DNA from: Alexandriicola marinus
GTDB lineage: Bacteria; Pseudomonadota; Alphaproteobacteria; Rhodobacterales; Rhodobacteraceae
Assembly (NCBI RefSeq): GCF_004000435.1
Contig: NZ_RBVZ01000011.1
Coordinates: 1-64,000, forward strand
DNA: 64,000 bases
Direction: 5' to 3'
Every line of letters starts with the position of its first letter. The stretch's first letter is position 1. The notes below the pieces were generated by a model, which was given only the letters and a program-made list of their open reading frames with translations, searched no databases and was not told the origin of the DNA. This document shows positions 15,711 to 24,061 of the stretch, piece by piece. The position numbers and the translations under genes are program-made.

Positions 15711-15738
15711 TTGACCCTGCGCGCGAAGGGTGCATAAG
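15711..15738 (+). promoter_or_regulatory. Candidate sigma-70 promoter of the ilv leader/ilvB
   Basis: TTGACC (15711-15716) and CATAAG (15733-15738) are spaced by 16 nt, a good match for a vegetative promoter. Transcription would begin near 15745, about 27 nt before the leader peptide, as expected for an attenuated operon. Confidence 0.5.
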
Positions 15739-15771
15739 GTCTCGCCACGCAAAAGGAAGGCTCAGGGTCTG

Positions 15772-15819
15772 ATGATCACGATCCCCGTACTTGTAGGACG
15801 ACAGCGCATGGGCCGGTAA
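15772..15819 (+). CDS. ilv leader peptide
   Basis: A 15-codon frame, MITIPVLVGRQRMGR, with a good ribosome site (AAAAGGAAGG) upstream. Five of its first eight residues are Ile, Val or Leu, the end products of the pathway encoded by the following ilvB. This is the signature of a transcription-attenuation leader: ribosomes stall at these codons when branched-chain aminoacyl-tRNAs are scarce. The stop codon falls within the region that forms the antiterminator hairpin, directly before the terminator. Confidence 0.8.
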   Translation: MITIPVLVGRQRMGR

Positions 15820-15871
15820 CGGATGCCTTACCCGACCCCATGCGCCTCCGGATAACCCCGGGGGCTTTTTT
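15804..15871 (+). promoter_or_regulatory. ilvB transcription attenuator (antiterminator and terminator)
   Basis: The terminator has arms GCCTCCGG (15844-15851) and CCGGGGGC (15858-15865), giving 8 bp with one G-U pair, followed by six T (15866-15871). The competing hairpin GCGCATGGG (15804-15812)/CCCATGCGC (15837-15845) is a perfect 9-bp stem sharing two bases with the terminator arm. A ribosome at the leader stop (15817-15819) would cover the left arm and allow termination. One stalled at the Ile/Val/Leu codons would leave it free. The two-base overlap is small, so additional pairing may contribute. Confidence 0.7.
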
Positions 15872-15923
15872 ATGCGCGAAAGATGACCGAAACCGACGAC
15901 GACCAGAACAAAGGACGAAAGAG

Positions 15924-17678
15924 ATGAACACGTCGATGAGCGGAGCGAAGATGGTGGTTCAGGCCCTGAAGGATCAGGGTGTGGACACGGTATTCGGTTA
16001 TCCGGGCGGCGCCGTCCTTCCGATCTATGACGAGATCTTTCTTCAGAACGACATTCGTCACATCCTTGTGCGCCACGAACAGGGCGCGGTGCATGCCGCC
16101 GAAGGCTATGCTCGCTCGACCGGAAAACCGGGCGTGGCGCTGGTGACGTCGGGCCCCGGTGCCACCAACGCGGTCACCGGTCTGACCGATGCGTTGATGG
16201 ATTCGATCCCGATCATCGTGCTGACGGGTCAGGTCCCCACTTTCATGATCGGCTCTGATGCCTTTCAGGAGGCCGATACCGTCGGCATCACCCGTCCCTG
16301 CACCAAGCATAACTGGCTGGTCAAGGAAACCGACGAGCTGTCCGGCACGATTCACGAGGCGTTTCACGTCGCGACCTCGGGCCGGCCCGGCCCGGTTCTG
16401 ATCGACATCCCCAAGGATGTGCAATTCGCGACCGGCACCTATACGGCCCCCAAGGCGATGGAGACCCATTACCGGCCCAAGGTGAAGGGCGACCTCGATG
16501 CCATCACCGAACTGGTCAAGGCGATCGAGACCGCGAAGAAGCCGATCTTCTATACCGGCGGCGGCGTGATCAACTCCGGCCCCGCGGCCAGCCAGCTTCT
16601 GCGTGAACTGGTCGATGCGACGGGCTTTCCCATCACCTCGACCCTGATGGGCCTTGGCGCCTATCCGGCCTCGGGCAAGTCGTGGCTGGGGATGCTGGGC
16701 ATGCATGGCCTGTATGAGGCCAATATGGCGATGCATGATTGCGATCTGATGATCAATATCGGCGCCCGCTTCGACGACCGGATCACCGGCCGCATCGATG
16801 CCTTCAGCCCGAACTCGATCAAGGCCCATATCGACATCGATCCCTCCTCGATCAACAAGGTGATCAAGACCGATATCCCGATCCTGGGCGATGTGGGCCA
16901 CGTTCTCGAGGATATCCTCAAGGTCTGGAAATCGCGCGGACGCAAGACCGACGCCGCCGGCGTCAAGGCCTGGTGGGACGAGATCGGCGCATGGCGCAAG
17001 ATCAACTGCCTCGCCTACACGGCCGCCGAAAAGACGATCAAGCCGCAATATGCGCTCGAACGGCTCGAGGCGCTGACTAAGGACCACGATCGCTATATCT
17101 GCACCGAAGTGGGCCAGCACCAGATGTGGGCCGCGCAATACCTTGGCTTCGAGGATCCGAACCGCTGGATGACATCGGGCGGTCTGGGCACCATGGGCTA
17201 CGGGTTCCCGGCCTCGATCGGCGTGCAGATCGCGCATCCCGAAAGCCTTGTCATCAACGTGGCGGGCGAAGCGTCATGGCTGATGAACATGCAGGAGATG
17301 GGAACGGCGGTGCAGTATCGCCTGCCGGTCAAGCAGTTCATCCTCAACAACGAACGCCTCGGCATGGTGCGCCAGTGGCAAGAGCTTCTGCACGGAGAGC
17401 GGTATTCGCAATCCTGGTCCGAGGCGCTGCCCGATTTCGTGAAACTGGCCGAAGCCTTCGGCGCAAAGGGCATCCTGTGTTCCGACCCTGCCGATCTGGA
17501 TGACGCGATCATGGAGATGATCAACCACAACGGACCGGTCATTTTCGACTGCCTCGTCGAAAAGCACGAGAACTGTTTCCCGATGATCCCCTCGGGCAAG
17601 GCCCATAACGAGATGATCCTCGGCGAAGATGTCGAAACGCAGGGCGTGATCGACGCAAAGGGATCGGTTCTGGTCTAG
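15924..17678 (+). CDS. ilvB: Acetolactate synthase large (catalytic) subunit
   Basis: A 584-aa thiamine-diphosphate enzyme that condenses two pyruvates to acetolactate (or pyruvate plus 2-ketobutyrate) in valine, leucine and isoleucine synthesis. FGYPGGAVLPIYDE and RHEQGAVHAAEGYAR, with the catalytic Glu, form the N-terminal TPP domain. The middle domain binds FAD, and the C-terminal TPP domain has the NN of ILNNERLGMV about 25 residues after the metal motif. That motif reads GEAS (residues 448-451) instead of GDGS. The start at 15924 follows AAAGGACG; a longer frame upstream would run through the terminator. The small subunit gene lies 1.7 kb downstream, beyond a gene on the other strand. 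Confidence 0.95.
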   Translation: MNTSMSGAKMVVQALKDQGVDTVFGYPGGAVLPIYDEIFLQNDIRHILVRHEQGAVHAAEGYARSTGKPGVALVTSGPGATNAVTGLTDALMDSIPIIVLTGQVPTFMIGSDAFQEADTVGITRPCTKHNWLVKETDELSGTIHEAFHVATSGRPGPVLIDIPKDVQFATGTYTAPKAMETHYRPKVKGDLDAITELVKAIETAKKPIFYTGGGVINSGPAASQLLRELVDATGFPITSTLMGLGAYPASGKSWLGMLGMHGLYEANMAMHDCDLMINIGARFDDRITGRIDAFSPNSIKAHIDIDPSSINKVIKTDIPILGDVGHVLEDILKVWKSRGRKTDAAGVKAWWDEIGAWRKINCLAYTAAEKTIKPQYALERLEALTKDHDRYICTEVGQHQMWAAQYLGFEDPNRWMTSGGLGTMGYGFPASIGVQIAHPESLVINVAGEASWLMNMQEMGTAVQYRLPVKQFILNNERLGMVRQWQELLHGERYSQSWSEALPDFVKLAEAFGAKGILCSDPADLDDAIMEMINHNGPVIFDCLVEKHENCFPMIPSGKAHNEMILGEDVETQGVIDAKGSVLV

Positions 17679-17687
17679 AACCTTGGG

Positions 17688-19262
17688 TCAGCGCCGCGGC
17701 AGGTAAAAGCTGTGGCGCTGACTTTCCCTGTAGCGGGCAAGTTCCTCCGCCCCCATCCGGCCTTCACCATCGTGCCACGGAAGATGCCGCGCGGTGAAAC
17801 GCCCCGCGATCCGTATCGCCTTGAAGAACCCTGTGGTCAGATCCAGTTTGCGCCGGTCATAAACCGCAAACGTCGTGTCGAGGTTGGCCCGAAAGATCGG
17901 GTCGCCGCCCGGCGTCTCGCCCAGCGGATCGGTCCAGAATTTCTGTTCCCAGTCCCGGATCGTCCAGTCCCGTCCGGCGATCCTGAACGTCTCGTCCCGC
18001 AGGCCGGAACGATGCGAAATATCGAGCGCGAGCCCCGCCTTCGCCATGCCGAACCGCTTCATGGCCGCACGCAGCTGCGCCACAGCGTCCCGCGGCATCG
18101 CGGGATGGAAGGCCAGATCGGCGTCGGTCACGCAAAACACCTCGGGCAGCGCGTCCCAGACGCAGCCCTCGAACACACCGAAATGCGGCCCGAGGTTTTC
18201 GCCCAACCGAAAAATATGCGCTTGCGCCGACATCTCGTCGAGACAGGCGCGCATCTCGTCCGAAACGGAGCCGTTGTCGACGACCCACGGAACGACGCCG
18301 TCCAGCCGATCCAGCTGCCCGACCATCGCGCGGATATCGCTGGGGTTTTCGAACGCCGGGATCACAACCGGTACCCGAGGCCCGCGGTGGATAGCCGGTG
18401 CGGGTTCTTCGAATAGCCCCGCGACGGGCCAGGCTCCCGTCTCGGCAAGCGCGCACAACGCGCCGCCGGACAAGGACGCCGCCTTGTCCTTGCGCACGAA
18501 GAGGATGTTGAACTGCGCCTCTCCGAATTCCCGGTCGCGGATCAGCGCGACAAAGCCCGCGCCGCGCAGTTCATCGAGGACAGGAACAAGCGACGGCTCG
18601 CCCTCCCAGAAGGCGTGGGCCTCGACCTCGATCATCAGTGCCAGTGTCCGGTTCAGCACCTCGCGGGCGCCTCGAAGAACAGACAGCGCGGCCCCCTCGA
18701 CATCGATCCAGAGCATCACGCCCGCACCGTCGGGCGCGATCGCGTCGCCAAGCACGTCATCGAGCGTCACGGCGGGCACCGTGACCGTCTCGTATTCCCC
18801 CTCTTCGGCACGTTGCAGGAGCGAGCTTTTTCCGGTCAGCGGGCTCTGCGGCATGTCCGCGGCATAGATCTGCCCCTCCCAATACGCGCGGCTGAGCCGC
18901 CGAGGGATATGCAACTCCACCGATCCCGCCGCATCGGCGACGGCTTCGTTGTGCCACAGGACGCCGGCCGCCTCGGCGCGGGCGATGCCGGTCGCGTGAA
19001 TATGGGGGTTGGCCTCGAAGCCATGAACCGTCGCATCGGGCAGACGGGCGCGCGCTTCTTCGGCAATTTCGCCCTCGTTCGCACCGACGTCGCAGACGAT
19101 CGCGGGCTGCCAATGCGACATCAGATCGAAGAATACCCGCCTGAGCAGATCATGGCCCGATCTCCCCTCCGGCAGGGCGATCACCGGCCCGATTTCGGCC
19201 CGGGACGCCGCATCCATCCGAACTTTTGCCACCGGCACCGGCTCTTGCGGCGCTTTCGTCAT
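17688..19262 (-). CDS. FkbM methyltransferase-glycosyltransferase fusion protein
   Basis: A 524-aa two-domain protein. Residues about 40-250 are an FkbM-type SAM methyltransferase: CDVGANEGEIAEEAR glycine loop, HGFEANP, and LWIDVEGAALSVLRG with the family's DVEG. Residues about 300-520 look like a GT-A fold: VVIPAFENPSD, WVVDNGSVSD and CVTDADLAFHP with a DxD-like motif, as in family 2 glycosyltransferases. No signal peptide is seen. Such fusions are expected to modify cell-surface or extracellular glycans, but the substrate is unknown. I chose the ATG at 19262, after TTGGAGGATGGG; a longer frame would run into the ilvH start region. It lies between ilvB and ilvH on the opposite strand, its stop 9 bp from that of ilvB. 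Confidence 0.8.
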   Translation of the reverse strand: MTKAPQEPVPVAKVRMDAASRAEIGPVIALPEGRSGHDLLRRVFFDLMSHWQPAIVCDVGANEGEIAEEARARLPDATVHGFEANPHIHATGIARAEAAGVLWHNEAVADAAGSVELHIPRRLSRAYWEGQIYAADMPQSPLTGKSSLLQRAEEGEYETVTVPAVTLDDVLGDAIAPDGAGVMLWIDVEGAALSVLRGAREVLNRTLALMIEVEAHAFWEGEPSLVPVLDELRGAGFVALIRDREFGEAQFNILFVRKDKAASLSGGALCALAETGAWPVAGLFEEPAPAIHRGPRVPVVIPAFENPSDIRAMVGQLDRLDGVVPWVVDNGSVSDEMRACLDEMSAQAHIFRLGENLGPHFGVFEGCVWDALPEVFCVTDADLAFHPAMPRDAVAQLRAAMKRFGMAKAGLALDISHRSGLRDETFRIAGRDWTIRDWEQKFWTDPLGETPGGDPIFRANLDTTFAVYDRRKLDLTTGFFKAIRIAGRFTARHLPWHDGEGRMGAEELARYRESQRHSFYLPRR

Positions 19263-19371
19263 CCCATCCTCCAACGATCCCGCCCGAGGCATCATCCTCC
19301 GATTGATCCCCCTTGAAAAGTGGTGAATAACGGCGCGACGCTCCGCAGCTTGCGAAAAGGACGACACGCCC

Positions 19372-19935
19372 ATGTCCCCGCTGAAAATCAAGAAGGGCTC
19401 GACGAGCCATTCGGCCTATAATCTCCGCCCCACCTTTTCGGACGTGTCCGAACGGCACACGCTGGCCGTGCTCGTCGAAAACGAGCCCGGCGTGCTTGCG
19501 CGGGTGATCGGATTGTTCTCGGGCCGCGGCTACAACATCGACAGCCTGACCGTGGCCGAGGTCGACCATCAGGGCCACCTGAGCCGGATCACCATCGTCA
19601 CCACCGGCACGCCGCAGGTGATCGAACAGATCAAGGCACAGCTGGGCCGGATCGTTCCTGTTCACGACGTGCATGACCTCACCGTCGAGGGACCGAGCGT
19701 CGAGCGGGAACTGGCGCTCCTCAAGGTCGCGGGCGAGGGCGAAAAGCGGGTCGAGGCGCTGCGCCTTGCCGATATATTTCGCGCAAACGTCGTCGACTCG
19801 ACATTGAAAAGCTTCACCTTCGAGATCACCGGCACATCTGAGAAGATCGACGCCTTCGCCGACCTTATGCGCCCTCTGGGCCTCGAGGAGGTTGCGCGCA
19901 CGGGCGTCGTCGCGCTCTCTCGCGAAGAAAAGTGA
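19372..19935 (+). CDS. ilvH: Acetolactate synthase small (regulatory) subunit
   Basis: A 187-aa regulatory subunit of acetolactate synthase. The N-terminal ACT domain (HTLAVLVENEPGVLARVIGLFSGRGYNI is its start; key residues LVENEPGVL and RGYNI) binds valine for feedback inhibition. The C-terminal domain (ELALLKV, ANVVD and FEITG segments) activates the large subunit. The length fits the ilvH/ilvN family. It is divergent from the FkbM fusion gene, with about 110 bp between the start codons, so it must have its own promoter rather than being in one unit with ilvB. This uncouples the two subunits at the transcript level. Confidence 0.93.
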   Translation: MSPLKIKKGSTSHSAYNLRPTFSDVSERHTLAVLVENEPGVLARVIGLFSGRGYNIDSLTVAEVDHQGHLSRITIVTTGTPQVIEQIKAQLGRIVPVHDVHDLTVEGPSVERELALLKVAGEGEKRVEALRLADIFRANVVDSTLKSFTFEITGTSEKIDAFADLMRPLGLEEVARTGVVALSREEK

Positions 19936-20007
19936 CCGCCGCGCCCGCGGGCTCTGGAAACGGGGTGGAATAGCTGGTTCTCTGACCACGGCTGGACAGG
20001 AGGCTTC

Positions 20008-20949
20008 ATGGGCGCGCGCAAGATCATCATCGACACCGATCCCGGACAGGACGACGCGGTGGCCCTTCTGCTGGCGTTCGCCTCGCCCGAGGAACTCGAG
20101 GTTCTGGCCGTCACGACGGTTGCCGGAAACGTCCCGCTCGAGCTGACGACCCGCAACGCCCTGACCGTCTGCGAACTTGCGGGCCGCAGCGATGTGCCGG
20201 TGCATGCCGGATGCGACGGGCCGATGACGGGCACGCTCAAGACCGCGGAGGCCGTGCATGGCCAGACCGGGCTTGACGGGGTGGAGCTGCCGCCCCCCTC
20301 GACCGCGCCCGCACCCGGCCATGCGGTCGACATCCTGATCGAGACGCTGCGCCGCGAACCGGCCGGCACCGTGACGCTGTGCACGCTGGGGGCGCTGACC
20401 AATGTCGCCACCGCCTTTGCCCGCGCGCCCGATATCGTGGAGCGCGTGGCCGAGATCGTGGTGATGGGCGGCGCCTATTTCGAGGTGGGCAACTGGTCGC
20501 CGGCCGCGGAATTCAACATCCTCGTCGATCCCGAGGCGGCCCAGATCGTGTTCCGGGCCGGACGGCCACTGACCATCCTGCCCCTCGACGTCACCCACAA
20601 GGCGCTGATCACCCCCGACAGGCTCGCGGCGTTCGGCCGGATCGACAGCAACGTCGGCCGCGCCGTGCATGGCTGGCTTGGCTTTTACGAACGGTTCGAC
20701 ATGGCGAAATACGGCTGGGAGGGCGGGCCGCTGCACGACCCCTGTGTCATCGCCTACCTGCTGAAGCCCGACCTGTTCTCCGGACGGTTCATCAACGTCG
20801 AAGTCGAAACGCAATCCGAACTGACGCGCGGGATGACCGTGGCCGACTGGTGGAACGTGACCGACCGGCACGCCAATGCGACCTTCATCGGCGATGTGGA
20901 TGCCGACGGGTTCTACGCGCTGCTGACCGACCGGCTGGCACGCCTGTGA
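20008..20949 (+). CDS. Inosine/uridine-preferring nucleoside hydrolase
   Basis: A 313-aa N-ribohydrolase that splits nucleosides into base and ribose. The N-terminal IIIDTDPGQDDAVALLL carries the Asp cluster that binds calcium, the family signature. Further landmarks are VVMGGAYFEVGNWSPAAEFNI (Asn and Glu ligands in the ribose pocket) and LPLDVTHK. HDPCVIAYLL supplies the last calcium-binding Asp and the His that helps the leaving base. Likely a cytosolic salvage enzyme. The stop codon overlaps the start of the next gene (GTGA), so the two are translationally coupled. Confidence 0.92.
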   Translation: MGARKIIIDTDPGQDDAVALLLAFASPEELEVLAVTTVAGNVPLELTTRNALTVCELAGRSDVPVHAGCDGPMTGTLKTAEAVHGQTGLDGVELPPPSTAPAPGHAVDILIETLRREPAGTVTLCTLGALTNVATAFARAPDIVERVAEIVVMGGAYFEVGNWSPAAEFNILVDPEAAQIVFRAGRPLTILPLDVTHKALITPDRLAAFGRIDSNVGRAVHGWLGFYERFDMAKYGWEGGPLHDPCVIAYLLKPDLFSGRFINVEVETQSELTRGMTVADWWNVTDRHANATFIGDVDADGFYALLTDRLARL

Positions 20950-21404
20950 CGACCTCCATCACCCTCGCCGATGCAGAGGCCCTGCCCCGCCTTCTGGACC
21001 TGATCGAACGGCGCGAGACCGAGGGCGGCGCACCGTCCTGGGACGAGGACGAACGCGACAGGCGCAAGCGGCTGGTCGGCCCGCTCGTCTCGGGCGGGCC
21101 CGAAGGTGCGGTCTGGCTGATCGGTCCCACGCGGGCCCCGCTTGGCTATGCGGTCATCTGCTTTGGCTGGGCGATGGCCGAGGGGCGGGAGGCGTGGCTC
21201 GAGGATCTTTATGTGCGCCCCTCGGTCCGGCGGCGTGGGATCGGGCGCGAGGTGGTGCATGCGATCAGCGTGTCTCTGCGGGGCGCCGGGGTCCGGCGGC
21301 TTCAGGCGCGACTGCCCCGGATCGAACATTCGGCGCAGGAATTCTGCACGGCCTGCGGCTTTTCCATCGCGACCGGAACGATCCTGATGAACGAACCTCT
21401 CTGA
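20946..21404 (+). CDS. GNAT-family N-acetyltransferase
   Basis: A 152-aa acetyltransferase starting with GTG at 20946 and overlapping the nucleoside hydrolase stop. The acetyl-CoA loop is seen in VRPSVRRRGIGREVV, preceded by WLEDLYV (beta-4). The substrate cannot be named. Coupling to a nucleoside hydrolase may only reflect a shared operon. The gene is followed by two perfect hairpins before the convergent EamA gene. Confidence 0.85.
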   Translation: MTTSITLADAEALPRLLDLIERRETEGGAPSWDEDERDRRKRLVGPLVSGGPEGAVWLIGPTRAPLGYAVICFGWAMAEGREAWLEDLYVRPSVRRRGIGREVVHAISVSLRGAGVRRLQARLPRIEHSAQEFCTACGFSIATGTILMNEPL

Positions 21405-21430
21405 CGGGAGCGACCAATCTGACGGGTGCG

Positions 21431-21479
21431 ACCAAAAATCTCGATTTTTGGTGGGGCACCAATTTTGGATAAAATTGGT
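21431..21479. terminator. Two tandem perfect hairpins between convergent genes
   Basis: Hairpin 1 has arms ACCAAAAATC (21431-21440) and GATTTTTGGT (21443-21452). Hairpin 2 has arms ACCAATTTT (21458-21466) and AAAATTGGT (21471-21479). They fill the gap between the GNAT and EamA stop codons. The symmetric A/T-rich stems suit bidirectional termination, but they also look like a dispersed intergenic repeat family, with GCGACCAA repeated just upstream. Confidence 0.55.
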
Positions 21480-22378
21480 CAGCCCGGCGGCAGCCGTTTC
21501 GGAGGTCGGTTGATCAGAACGATCCCGGATGCCACCAGCACCAGCGCGCCGATCAGCGCCGGTGTCACCGGTTCGTCGAGCAGCCACCAGCCCAGGAACA
21601 CCCCGAAAACCGGCGCGAGAAAGCTGAACGAGGCCACGCCCGAGGCCGGGTAGATGCTCATCAGCCAGAACCACAGGATGAACCCCGCGCTGACGACCAC
21701 CACGATCTGAAAGGCCAGCCCCGCAAGGTGGATCGGCTGCAGATCGCGCACCAGGTCGCCGAACAGGGGCGCCAGCAGCAACAGGATCGGCGCCGAAACC
21801 GCGACCTGCCACATCAATTGCATCTCGGGCCGGATCGTCCGCAGCGACGTCGCCTTGACCATCAGCCCCGCCGCCGCCCAGCCCATCGCCGCGCCGACGG
21901 CCGCCAGATCGCCCCAAAGGCTGCCCACACCCTCGCTCCGGCCCAGCATCGCGATGGCCACGCCGCACACCGACAGTGACAGCCCCGCGAGCCGCGACGC
22001 GGTCATCCTGTCGCCCGGCACGAACAGATGCGCGCCGAGCGCCATCCAGACCGGCATCGCGTAGAAGAGCACGCTTGTTCGCGCGACGGTCGTCAGGTCG
22101 AGCGCGATGAACAACAACAGGAATTCAAAGGCAAAGACACAGCCGATCGCGATCCCTGCCCCGCGCACCGCCGGCCCGCCCCAGTTCAGGGGAATGCCGC
22201 GCCACTTCAGCCAGAGCCAGATACACAGGACCGCGCCCAGCGACCTCAGCCCCGCAAAGAAGACGGGCTGCAGCCCGCCATTGGTGACCTTGATCACCAC
22301 CTGGTTGAAGGCCAGCAGGATCGAGAAGCCGGTCAGCATGACCGCGCCCGTGAGGTCGATATGATCGCGCTTGTCCAT
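21479..22378 (-). CDS. EamA/DMT-family transporter
   Basis: A 299-aa integral membrane protein with about ten hydrophobic segments in two EamA repeats (about 12-140 and 155-290), the drug/metabolite transporter layout. The second repeat ends with FSFLAPVFGVFLGWWLLDEP, containing the family's conserved Pro-Val-Phe and LDEP. It is probably an inner-membrane exporter of a small metabolite; the substrate is not predictable. The stop overlaps the outer hairpin at 21471-21479. Confidence 0.9.
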   Translation of the reverse strand: MDKRDHIDLTGAVMLTGFSILLAFNQVVIKVTNGGLQPVFFAGLRSLGAVLCIWLWLKWRGIPLNWGGPAVRGAGIAIGCVFAFEFLLLFIALDLTTVARTSVLFYAMPVWMALGAHLFVPGDRMTASRLAGLSLSVCGVAIAMLGRSEGVGSLWGDLAAVGAAMGWAAAGLMVKATSLRTIRPEMQLMWQVAVSAPILLLLAPLFGDLVRDLQPIHLAGLAFQIVVVVSAGFILWFWLMSIYPASGVASFSFLAPVFGVFLGWWLLDEPVTPALIGALVLVASGIVLINRPPKRLPPG

Positions 22379-22429
22379 GACAGGCCAATGCGCGGCTGTT
22401 CCGGAGCTGTCAAGCGCGAGGAGGACCCG

Positions 22430-23407
22430 CTAGTCGGACAACATCCATTGCCCCTCGGGCCAGAAGGCGTGGAAAGCGAAGGCGAACATGACGTCATGGA
22501 CGACATCATTGCCCTGCCCGTCCCGCACCCGGACGTTGCCCACGTCTCGGCCCCAGGCGATCTGCTGATGATCGAGGGCGGAGGCCTGCCCCGAGGACCA
22601 GCTGAGCACGACGCCCGCCTCGCGGATCTCTCCCTCCTCCGACAGTCTTGTCAGGGGCCAGGCGCGGTCACCGACCCGGACCACGCGCACGAGGGGCGGG
22701 ATGTCGTGGGGCGGGTTCTCGCCGTTATGGAGGAAAGGCCGGGTCGAGCTGTCGTATCCCACATAAGGGTTGCGGCCATAGTCGCGGAAAAAGCCCTGCG
22801 GTTCGGCCATGACCAGCCCGCCCGGGTTGCGGTCGCGGAAACTGCCCATCCCCTCGAGCCATCCGGGCAGCATCGTCAGCTCAACCCCGGTCAGCTCGCC
22901 CACGATGCCCACGCCCGTGGCCTGCTGCCACCAGCTTTCGGTCTGCCGGTCATACATGATCATGTCGGAATTGCGCAGCTTGCCCGAGACGCCGAATTCC
23001 AGAATCCCCGCCCCGGTGCGCCGGTCGAAGACGACGCCCGAATTGCACAACGGGCAGAAGGTGACGGCGACCGGGATGCCGCCCACCTCGTCATTAACGA
23101 TCTCGTGCCAGATCAGGTAGCGCACCGGATAGGCGCGAGGCGTCTCGCCGGGCAGTTCCAGAACCATGACCGGCTCGGATCGTTCGATGAAAGTCGCCTC
23201 GGCGAGGGGCACCATGTCGGGATCATCGATCGCGGGGATGCCGTCCTTCGGCGGGCCGCCCGACATGATCTCGATCCAGTCTTGGATGCTGGTGGTCTCG
23301 AAATCCGTTTCCGGCCATTCATTGGCCCAGAAACCGGGATTGGCCGCTGCGCCAAGGGGCGTCGTCAGGGCTGCGGCGATCAGGGCTGCGCGGATCGGGG
23401 CAAACAT
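22430..23407 (-). CDS. DUF3179 domain-containing secreted protein
   Basis: A 325-aa protein with a signal peptide (MFAPIRAALIAAALTTPLGAAA, cleaved near 21-23). The mature part fits DUF3179: PVRYLIWHEIVND, VAVTFCPLCNSGVVFDR with a conserved CPLC pair, and the C-terminal FAFHAFWPEG. The function of the family is unknown; the CxxC suggests metal binding or redox chemistry in the periplasm. I chose the ATG at 23407, after CAGGAGATTG; a longer frame upstream lacks a good site. The cyclophilin genes lie upstream on the same strand. Confidence 0.85.
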   Translation of the reverse strand: MFAPIRAALIAAALTTPLGAAANPGFWANEWPETDFETTSIQDWIEIMSGGPPKDGIPAIDDPDMVPLAEATFIERSEPVMVLELPGETPRAYPVRYLIWHEIVNDEVGGIPVAVTFCPLCNSGVVFDRRTGAGILEFGVSGKLRNSDMIMYDRQTESWWQQATGVGIVGELTGVELTMLPGWLEGMGSFRDRNPGGLVMAEPQGFFRDYGRNPYVGYDSSTRPFLHNGENPPHDIPPLVRVVRVGDRAWPLTRLSEEGEIREAGVVLSWSSGQASALDHQQIAWGRDVGNVRVRDGQGNDVVHDVMFAFAFHAFWPEGQWMLSD

Positions 23408-23497
23408 GGGCAATCTCCTGCTGCCGTGTCTGCCTGCCAATCTGTCGGTGCGAGGGGGCCGTGCCTAGCCCCCTCGCGGCCATGTGATAGGTTGCGA

Positions 23498-24061
23498 TCA
23501 GTCGATCACGGTGACGCTGGCCATGCTGTCGGGTGCGCCCACGACGGCGCCGTTGTTGCCCGAACCGCGCTTGATCGCGTCGACGACATCCATGCCCGAC
23601 GTGACCTCGCCCACGATCGTGTACTGCCCGTTCAGATGCGGCGCGGGGGCGAACATGATGAAGAACTGGCTGTTGGCCGAGTTCGGATCGCGAGACCGGG
23701 CCATCCCCACGACACCGCGTTCGAACGACAGGCTGTCGGAGAATTCGGCCGGAAGGTCGGGCAGATCGGACCCGCCCGTCCCGGCGCGCCGCATGTCGAA
23801 GGCCGGGTCGGTCGCGTCGCCAAAGGCCACGTCGCCCGTCTGCGCCATGAAGCCGTCGATCACCCGGTGAAAGACGACGCCGTCATAGGCGCCGTCGCTG
23901 GCCAGAGCGGTGATCTGGGCAACGTGCGCCGGCGCGGTGTCTTCGAACAGGTCGATCTCGATCACGCCCTGCGCCTCGCCCGCGACCTCGATCCGCAGAC
24001 CTTCGGCGAAGGCGGGGGTGGCCAGCGCGATGAATGCTGTGAGTGTGGCCAGCTTACGCAT
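23498..24061 (-). CDS. Periplasmic cyclophilin-type peptidyl-prolyl isomerase
   Basis: A 187-aa isomerase with a Sec signal peptide (MRKLATLTAFIALATPAFA) and a compact cyclophilin domain: FHRVIDGFMAQTGD with the catalytic Arg, NSANSQFFIMF and GQYTIVGEV. It accelerates cis-trans isomerisation of Xaa-Pro bonds, here in the periplasm. I chose the ATG at 24061, which overlaps the end of the upstream cyclophilin gene by 8 nt; a longer frame would run deep into that gene. The pair looks like a duplication with one copy exported. Confidence 0.88.
   Translation of the reverse strand: MRKLATLTAFIALATPAFAEGLRIEVAGEAQGVIEIDLFEDTAPAHVAQITALASDGAYDGVVFHRVIDGFMAQTGDVAFGDATDPAFDMRRAGTGGSDLPDLPAEFSDSLSFERGVVGMARSRDPNSANSQFFIMFAPAPHLNGQYTIVGEVTSGMDVVDAIKRGSGNNGAVVGAPDSMASVTVID

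Noticed and set aside
19150-20871. A 573-codon minus-strand frame over ilvH and the nucleoside hydrolase
   Set aside because: Shadow of two clear plus-strand genes; low-complexity Arg/Asp/Gly composition.
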